64,000 nt of DNA from Perognathus longimembris pacificus (Eukaryota > Chordata > Mammalia > Rodentia > Heteromyidae), in assembly GCF_023159225.1 (NCBI RefSeq), contig NC_063175.1, forward strand, positions 5,881,755 to 5,945,754, in the 5' to 3' direction. The stretch's first letter is position 1. Each line of letters starts with the position of its first letter. Below are positions 56,769 through 64,000 of the stretch, piece by piece. Under the pieces are notes generated by a model. The model searched no databases. It saw only the letters and a list, made by a program, of their open reading frames with translations, and was not told where the DNA came from. The translations under genes and the position numbers were made by a program.

Positions 56769-58458
56769 TGTGATTATTTAATCCTCAGTTGATATGCACT
56801 CAAGGTGAAGAGTAAGAGATGAAAGCAAGGGCCAGTGGGAGTGAGGAGGAACTTCCCTAGAAATTTCCACAGAATCTGATGGATTCATTTTTTTCAGGGG
56901 ATATAGAGAAGAAAGCAACAGCTTTAGCTGCTACACTGTCTGAGGGCACTTCCAGAAAACCTAGTAGAAATACCTGACAGACCAGGGTTGAAGAATCCTA
57001 GGGAAAGTCAGCTCTCTCCATGCCCAAGAGACTCTTGAAGTTGTTTCATTCACCTATTGCTGCATAAAATACAAACATGCACCTTGGCCCTTGCTGGTCT
57101 TGGGGGTGTATCTGGGAAAACTGTCTTCTAGATCTTCCTTTCGGGGCCCCTTTCTAGAATTGATCCCCTAGGGCACAGACAGAAACTAACAGGCCTCTTT
57201 GCATCCTCTGCTCTGGCATTGAATATAACCTCTGCCATATTCAGTTATTTAGGGTAGGTCACCTGTGGGGAAAGAGAATTCTTCTCTTGATGGAAGAAGA
57301 TGCAAGTTTTCTGGGGGTATGTTTAATGTATCACAGCATGGCGTATCTTCAGTCACTAATTTGACATGGAGGACCAAATAATTCCTTGAGGAAAGGAAGG
57401 CTCTACTTTGTATTGTGCTTTAAGCTATGGACTTGACATCTCTCCATTGGATGCCAGTGGCACAAGCAACTCAGTGCTAGCCATGAAACAGTAGTTGGAA
57501 GTCCAGTACTTGAAATTTTAGTAGTGACTAGCCCTTCATTATTTTTTCAGATGGATTTTCTGCTTCTGGAGTCAACATCAACTTTTTCTTTATCACCACA
57601 CTGACTTAAAATTGCCTGTAAAATTTGATGTCACCATCTGGGCTAATTCATTTAGTTGAGATAACACATTCACAGACTGTTTTGTGGATGCACACACCTG
57701 AATCCTCTCTAAACCCACATGGCAGCTATCAGCAAATAAATGTGCACACACATAAGCATAAGAAAGGAATCAAGTTGCCTATTTTTGGTTTTGGTTTTGG
57801 TCTCCATGAGGCCAGGAGTTGCTAATGGTGGTTACTTGAAAGTAGAGTTGATAGGCCCAAATGGAGCTCAGTGGTCAAATTAACTGGGAACAAACCAGAA
57901 AATGCAGGAGGTTCTGTTTGTCAATGAGAATAAAAATGGAGTCACACAATTTGCTGAGATTTGAGTTGCTTTGTGTTTTTCCCGCATACACCTGTGACAT
58001 TGATACATCACATGACTTGAGTCTATAATCTGTGGCGTTTCATTTCATGAGAAGGTTCTTTATCATTTAAACAGCCATCTCTTCCCGGCAAATGAGTAAT
58101 TTTCAGGTTTTTCTTATGCTCTATTATTCCCTTCCTCATCTACCTGAGTTGCATTAATCATTACAAAAATAGCAGGAACTCTTCATGTCCTCAAATGCCA
58201 GATGTGGTCAGGTTGGAAAATGGCATGCTCCCGGCTGTAACAACCTAGCTTTGTCCAGCTGCTTATAGCTGTTTGTGATGATGATAATCTGGGCTGAGAG
58301 GTGTTGCTGACACCATTATTTCTTGAAAGAAATGGAAAGGCCCAGCATCTTTCTGTGCAGAAAGCATCTCATTTTGTTTTCTCGGTTCTTTGATGTTACC
58401 AGGAAATCACAGAACTGTAAGAAAGGATGGAGAAAACATTCATATTTCACAGGAATAG
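56769..58458. other. No gene recognised
   Basis: Unique-looking sequence. An old LTR-like phrase ('cattcacctattgctgcataaaatac') occurs at about 57048 but does not extend convincingly. Confidence 0.4.
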
Positions 58459-58468
58459 TATATATATA

Positions 58469-58521
<53 letters not shown>
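58459..58521. repeat. (TA)n(TG)n microsatellite
   Basis: A short TA run followed by about 25 TG units. Confidence 0.95.
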
Positions 58522-58522
<1 letters not shown>

Positions 58523-59716
58523 AAGAAGAAACCTCATCTTAGGGTAGAACTTTTTGCTTACAACTCAGAAACAACTCACAAAGAGTCCTATCCAGGTGGT
58601 TTGTCCCAAGTCCTTCCACAGCTTACCTTATAAATAAAGGACTCTAAATGTTTCTTTTGCATTGAGCAAGAAACCAAGCTTTAGAAACTGGTGCCAGGTA
58701 AAGAGAGCTATCTGTGGCATGAACACAGTTATAGAATTACCTTCGCGGGTCTGATGAATGGCTGCCAGATTTTAATTGGAACCTACACATGAAAAGACAG
58801 GCTCTTTTCACTGTGTATAAATAATCACAACACAGTGGAAATATAGCAGCTATAGGAATAGTTACCACAAATGACTTCCTTTGAGCCCTACAAAGCTCTT
58901 TTTCCTTTCTCTCCTTTTTTTACCTGGCTCCTCCCACCAGCTTTTTTTGTGGCTGGCCCCTCTCTGCTTCCTACAGTTATAGAGAATTATCTTCACTACC
59001 TAGGCTTACCTTCTATTCCAGGTTTACCATTCTACCTCTTTGATATTTTCCCATTGCTGATGTTCTTCAATACTAGGTGAGGAGTGTTTGCCTTGGTTTG
59101 CAAAAGTTCTTCTATAAAGGGTCTTTTTCAGTATCAGTTTGGATTGGATTCCTAAATGTGGAACAGCATTCACCTGTATTAAACATGCTAAGTATTCCCT
59201 ACCTGCTCAGAGCTTGCCTTCCATGGGTCATTTGCTACAACAGTGAGCACTTGAAAGCAGAGGCCAGGCTAGATGTTTAACACATGCGTGATGTTGAAAG
59301 GGTCACATCTGAGCCAGAGGTATGTTGTCAAAGATTATCACAAGAATATCAGCTTTGTTAACAGCATGGAAGTAATTTTCAGCCTCATTTTACATCTCTA
59401 ATCTCAGTGATACACTTTGGATATTTAGATTGTTCAGATGTAAAAATGATGCATAGTCCCTATACTGAGAGATTTCACAGGAAAAATCTAATATGAGAGA
59501 TTAAAAGTAGAAGAAAAATAACACAAAGGTAAATGATGTCATAGGAATAAAAATTACACTGGCACTGAAAATAAATTAATTTACAAAGAGAATCAAGTCT
59601 GGCTTCTCAAAAGCCACAAACTTCAAGTGAAGAACCGGAGAACTTAGTCAATATAAAAATATCTTGGCCTAGGGACCCAGAGCTTTCAGTAAGGCATGAG
59701 CTTTGGATTTAAGTCT
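58522..59716. other. No gene recognised
   Basis: Unique-looking sequence with no clear repeat or coding signal. Confidence 0.4.
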
Positions 59717-60110
59717 CTCTCTTTCTCTTTCTCTTCCCTCCTTCTTTCCTTCCTTCCTTCTTCCCTTCCTACCCTTCCTTCCTTCCTTCCTTCCTTCCTT
59801 CCTTCCTTCCTTCCTTCCTTCCTTCCTTCTTCCCTTCCTTCCCTTCCCTTCTCTTCTTTCTTTCTTTCCTTCTTTATTTTTTTGTGCTGATCCTGGGGCT
59901 TCAACTCAAGGGCCAGGCCCTGTTCCCAAGCTTTTTGCTCAAGGCTGACACTCTACCACTAGAGCCATATCCTCACTTCTGGCCTTTAGGTGATTAGAGA
60001 TAGGAATGTCACAAACTTTCCTGCCATGGATGGCTTTGAACTGTGATACTCAGATTTCAGCCTCCTGAGTAGCTAGGATCACAGGCCTGAGCCACCAAAG
60101 CCTGGCTTAA
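59717..60110 (-). mobile_element. B1/ID composite SINE with (TTCC)n tail
   Basis: The pyrimidine array 59717-59875 occupies the tail position of an antisense SINE: 'ctgatcctggggcttcaactc', 'caaggctgacactctaccactagagcc', the linker, 'cctcctgagtagctaggatcacagg'. Confidence 0.9.
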
Positions 60111-60663
60111 GTTGCTTACTAAGGTTGAGAGTCTAGCCTATGATTACTTGTGATCATTCATGGAAATCACCACATATGACATTTAATGTCAGCAAGGCAG
60201 TCCATTGAGGTAACAGCTGATGGATGATCTACACACAAATCCTGCCTCAGAATCTGAATCTAGATGTTCACCGAGACCAAGACAATCGTGCTACCAAGAA
60301 GAGTGTGGACTGTGTAACCTTCCTCCTATCTCTGCTACATATCAAAGATGGAGAAAGTGTTTAGAAGACTGAGGCAGGGAAAAGCAAAATTCCACTCAAA
60401 TGAGAGCCATTCTTTCCAGGGGGTGGGAGGGAGTGAGGTCCCCACAGCAGCAGCTATGCATTCTGTGTGCTGGGGAAGCATGGCTTCTGAGCAGTGTGCT
60501 AGTGAGTGGGTTTACACTTTCCATTTGAAGGCATACTAGCATAAGAATGCTGTTTGCTATTGATACTGGAGATACTGGACACCCTTTTGGATAGCACCAA
60601 AAGTAATGGGATAAGCAGTACAAACAAAAATGGAACAGAACAAATGGAAGGTAGAGACACAAC

Positions 60664-60669
60664 TTCTTT

Positions 60670-60733
<64 letters not shown>

Positions 60734-61010
60734 TTTCTTTCTTTCTTCCTTCCTTCCTTTCTTTCTTTCTTTCTTTTTGAGCCAATCCCAGGGCTTGAAC
60801 TCAGGACCTGGGCATTATCCCTGAGCTATTTTGTTCACAACTAGTGCTGTACTACTTGAACCACAGCTTCACTTTTGTCTTTTTGCTGGGTAAGATCTGG
60901 AGGTAAGGGTCTCACAAGCATTTGAGCCCAGGCTGGATTCAAATCAGGATATTCAGACCTCAGCCCCCAGTGTAGCCAGGATCACAGGCGGAAGCCACAG
61001 ATATCCAGCA
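60664..61010 (-). mobile_element. B1/ID composite SINE with (TTTC)n tail
   Basis: The array 60664-60777 is followed by 'gagccaatcccagggcttgaactc', 'gtgctgtactacttgaaccacagc', the linker 'ggaggtaagggtctcac', and B1 'cagtgtagccaggatcacagg'. Confidence 0.88.
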
Positions 61011-61377
61011 AGGGAAGCAACTTGTATAGACACATGGGTTTTAAATTTTACTTTTCTGCTAGACACTTTCATGTATGTATAGATAGGGATAACCGTACTT
61101 ATATAAGCATACATGTCTATTTAATTCTCATGCTATGGAATGAGATAAATAATTCAACTCCTGACATAGTTACAATCCAAATAATATCCTCTATAACCTC
61201 CAGAGTTTTCAGAAATTCCCCATCTTCTATTAACTTCTATAAAGATGCAAGGTGGCAATGCTTAGATCCAGGATCCACATTTCACTTACTAAGGAAAAGA
61301 CATGAGTTGTTAGTCAGACGATTTTGATGACTGCAAGAACGAGGAGGTTGGGTAGACCTGGTGAAAGGCTGCTCTGA

Positions 61378-61712
61378 AAGAATGTTGTCTCTTCCATCTT
61401 CATATGTTAACATCCTAACCCCTGTCCCTCAGAAGGTGGCTGGGAGTGGCGAGCTGATGAAGATGGCCTTTGAAGATAGCAAGATAGGCTGAAGATGAAA
61501 TGAAGTCATCAGAGCCTGACCTGGTCATCAAAGACCATGTGGACATCAAAGATCATTGGAGACACAGGGAAGAGAGCCATCCGCAAGACAAGGAAGAGCC
61601 CTCAGGAGGAAACAGGAATGCTGGCCTTTAGAATGATGAGAAAATAGGTTTGTGTCATGTCACACACACACACACCCCAGTCTGTGGTACTTTGCCATGG
61701 CAGCCTGAGCTG
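61378..61712 (+). mobile_element. MLT1-like MaLR LTR, sense
   Basis: 'tatgttaacatcctaacccctgtccctcagaaggtgg', 'gacacagggaagagagccatccgcaagacaaggaagagccctcaggaggaaac', then 'cccagtctgtggtactttgccatggcagcctgag' match the MLT1 order from 5' part to 3' end. A further LTR-like scrap ('gaacaccttgatcttgaagttgg') lies at 61838-61862. Confidence 0.75.
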
Positions 61713-61889
61713 ATGAAGGCTCTGAGAAGCCCTACTGTGTTTTTGCACATGCAGGATGACAACGGGTGACAATGGAGAGACAGTCTCTTCACAGGGCAGG
61801 GAGGAGATATGGCTCCACTTTGAAGCAAGATGGCAGGAATGAACACCTTGATCTTGAAGTTGGCTTAGTGTCCTGGTCCATTACGGAGG

Positions 61890-63306
61890 CCTAGGTTTTG
61901 CATACGTCACAGTAATGCAAATAAGAAAGCTTGGAATTAGGTGCTCTGAGGAAGATCTTCCCCTCCACCATTGGAACTCTGCTTCTTTGTACTCTCCCTC
62001 CCACTCTGTGGAAGGTACGCATTACCTTCCTCAGGATCCCCTAGAACTACCCAGGGATCCTTAGAACTAAAGGACAGACTGGTCAGCATTAAGGATTGAA
62101 TCTTGGGTTGTGCTTAGCCTTGAATATGCATCAGACCACCTGGAAGGTTTGTGAAAACTGTTACTAGGGTAGGTTGCCAGCCCCTGCCACCATGCATTCT
62201 GATTCAGTCTGCTTATGGGGGCCTGGGGATCTGCATTTCCCAGCAGCTGTGCTTCAGGTCCAGGGCACATAGCTTGACAGTCACTCACCTAGGGCCTCAG
62301 AATGAAAGCAAACAAATCTTTGGCTCTCAGTTCTCTTCTCTGGCTCTAATCACAGTGCACAGCAGAGAGGCTAGATATTTTTTTAACGCAATTGTATTTT
62401 AATTTAAGCCTCTGCTTGAAGTAAGGAGGTCAGGCCTGCCAGCACCATCTTGGCCACAGGTGAATTGTAGGGTCTTGCATCTCTTCTTCATGGGTGTGCC
62501 TGAATTGCTAGGGGAAGAGAAGTCCCACCTCCAAGTTATGGGTTTACCTGAGTCCTTGGAGACAGGGGTGGGTGCTTGGCCTAGAAGTGACTGAACCTGT
62601 CAGTCCAGTGCCTGGGACTGGGAGCTTCCTGTGACCCTGTACCCTGCGTGACCCTATTTAGGGTCAGACCAGCTCAGGCACCTTTACACCATGCCACATG
62701 TCTCCGTGTTCCTGTCCTGTGTCCTGTCTTCTGGCTCATCTCTGGTCACCACGGCATCCCACTTCAGCTCTCCATTGGAGCTGAGTTGGTTTGTTGGTAT
62801 TGTTTTTCTTCTTTCTCTCCTCTCTGGCATGTGTCCTAACAGTGTTAAGAGTATCTGCAGACTGCAGCCTTTGTAACAACTGGCTGCCTACAGACTGCTA
62901 ATTCTCTAATAAAGACTGCAAGATTCGATCTTTCAAAATGTGGCTTCTCTGTTCATTTATCTTACAACATGCTCAAAGTAGTACCTTAGAGGGTATCAGA
63001 AAAGGGCACCTCGCTGGGATTAAACTTGCCCTCTATGAAGCTCCTGCAGGGACCAGCTGTATTCACCAAGAAGACATTCTCCAAATTCCATTGAACAAGA
63101 GCTTCTTCATGGCTAATGAGGACAGAACATAGAGGATCCCCCCCCCGCCCCCACGATGTCCTCCTGGGACAGGTTCCAGGACCCCACAGATGCCAAATCC
63201 TCAGAGGTTCAAGGTTCTTACCTGAAATGGCCCCCATTCTCCTGTTGGTATCATTTCTCATACTGAGTACCCACAAATGCTAAGTAGTTATCAGGCTATA
63301 TTATTT
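61890..63306. other. No gene recognised apart from a MER5-like element
   Basis: Moderately GC-rich and otherwise unassigned. A phrase near 62906-62955 ('ctctaataaagactgcaagattc', 'tgtggcttctctgttca') resembles the R/U5 end of a retroviral-type LTR, but I could not find the other end. Confidence 0.35.
62105..62288 (+). mobile_element. MER5-like non-autonomous hAT (Charlie) element
   Basis: 'atgcatcagaccacctggaaggtttgtgaaaac', 'ccatgcattctgattcagtctgcttatgggggcctggggatctgcattt', and an end near 'gacagtcactcacc' follow the MER5 arrangement. No transposase is expected in this family. Confidence 0.6.
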
Positions 63307-63400
63307 TTCATTTTCCTTCTTTTCTTCTTTCTTTCTTCTTTCCTCCTTTCCTCTCTCCTTCCCTCCATCCCTCCTTTCCTCCCTCTTTCCCTTTCATTCT
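63307..63400. repeat. TTTC/TTCC-rich simple repeat
   Basis: Impure pyrimidine tract at the tail side of the antisense SINE that follows. Confidence 0.85.
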
Positions 63401-63706
63401 TCTTAAGTCATACAGGAATTTGAACTCTGGGCCTTGTGCTTGGTAGTCAGATGCGATACACTTGCACCAATCACTAGACTTCTTTTTCTTTAGGTACTTT
63501 TCAAGTAGGGTCTTATTAAGTTTTTGTCTAAGCTGGTCTCAGGCTACAATCCTACCTACAACTCCTATGGAATAGATATGTCCCATCACTTCTGGCCTAT
63601 TGATTGGGATGAAATTTTAATAACTTTTTTAAACTAGGCTAGCCTAAAGCTATGATCCTTTCCATCTCTATCTTCTGGGTAGCTGAGATTACAGGGAACA
63701 GTCAGC
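63401..63706 (-). mobile_element. ID plus B1-dimer SINE, antisense (MEN-like layout)
   Basis: ID-like 'ggaatttgaactctgggccttgtgc', then two antisense B1-like units: 'taagctggtctcaggctacaatcc' and 'ctaggctagcctaaagctatgatcc' ending 'gggtagctgagattacagg'. Confidence 0.7.
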
Positions 63707-64000
63707 TTTTTTTTTTCTTTACGGAATAATGGCAAGAAAAATGAATATATGCTCTATATAGATACAATTTCTTTCTGAACATTTTTGATTCATAGATGCC
63801 AGCAGATGAAAAAAACCTGCAGGTATAGAGATCTGACTGTACTATAGTATTTACATTTTATTAATATTTCTCATTTTCCTTATTTGTAAATCACTGTAAG
63901 TCTCTGGAATAAGGGAAAGTGTATAGCTATTATAATGATCCAAGCTAATGATCATCTTTAGACTAATGATCCTTAAACTAATAATCATCATTAAATTTAT
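63707..64000. other. No gene recognised
   Basis: AT-rich sequence with short ATAATCATC-like repeats near the window end. Confidence 0.35.

Noticed and set aside
62440..62990. Possible ERV LTR with R/U5-like end near 62906-62955
   Set aside because: Only one end is suggestive. I could not identify a TG start, a U3 promoter or a TSD, so it is not called.

Overview
This is mammalian nuclear DNA, almost certainly rodent and intergenic (or deep intronic). I find no credible protein-coding exon, no intact RNA gene and nothing prokaryotic. The best clue to the organism is a young SINE of about 200 bp. Its left part is ID/tRNA-Ala-like (A box near 'tagcctagtggcaagagtg', B box 'ggttcgattcc'). Its right part repeats the motifs 'ctcaagtggcagagtgctag' and 'ggacagtgctcaggccctga', and it ends in an A-rich tail. 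This layout matches the published description of IDL-Geo, a dimeric SINE reported only from Geomyoidea (pocket mice, kangaroo rats, pocket gophers). A heteromyid or geomyid rodent is therefore my inference, made from memory of the family and not from a search. The window also holds many older SINEs that join a 7SL/B1-like head to an ID-like tail. Layout: 0-11 kb holds an old antisense L1, B1/ID composites, a MIR, a clean L1 3' insertion with a 15-bp target-site duplication (TSD) at 4.1-5.1 kb, an L1 copy with a rearranged 3'UTR at 6.9-7.55 kb, and a mammalian-wide antisense L1 at 10.3-11.4 kb. 11-22 kb holds two MaLR-type LTRs, a long ancient L1 region (16.9-19.0 kb) carrying two later SINEs, three IDL-Geo copies with TSDs, a MIR and a 244-bp L1 insertion. 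22-38 kb is SINE-rich. It includes a tRNA-Lys-like sequence joined to an L1 3' end inside an older SINE (26.3-26.5 kb), an LTR split by a SINE (30.5-31.2 kb) and a SINE with a 240-bp pyrimidine microsatellite as its tail. 38-48 kb holds a 1.47-kb L1 with a 20-bp TSD, MaLR remnants, an inverted IDL-Geo pair near 45.1-45.9 kb, and an L1 insertion (47.9-48.6 kb) that appears to carry about 470 bp of 3'-transduced DNA. 48-64 kb holds the youngest-looking L1 fragment (52.0-53.5 kb) inside an ancient L1, more SINEs and microsatellites, an MLT1-like LTR and a MER5-like DNA transposon. No genes act together here. The biology is the record of L1 retrotransposition and of SINEs mobilised by it, read from TSDs, poly(A) tails, 5' truncations and nesting. 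Family names rest on recalled consensus features and were not checked against a repeat database. Boundaries without a stated TSD are approximate.
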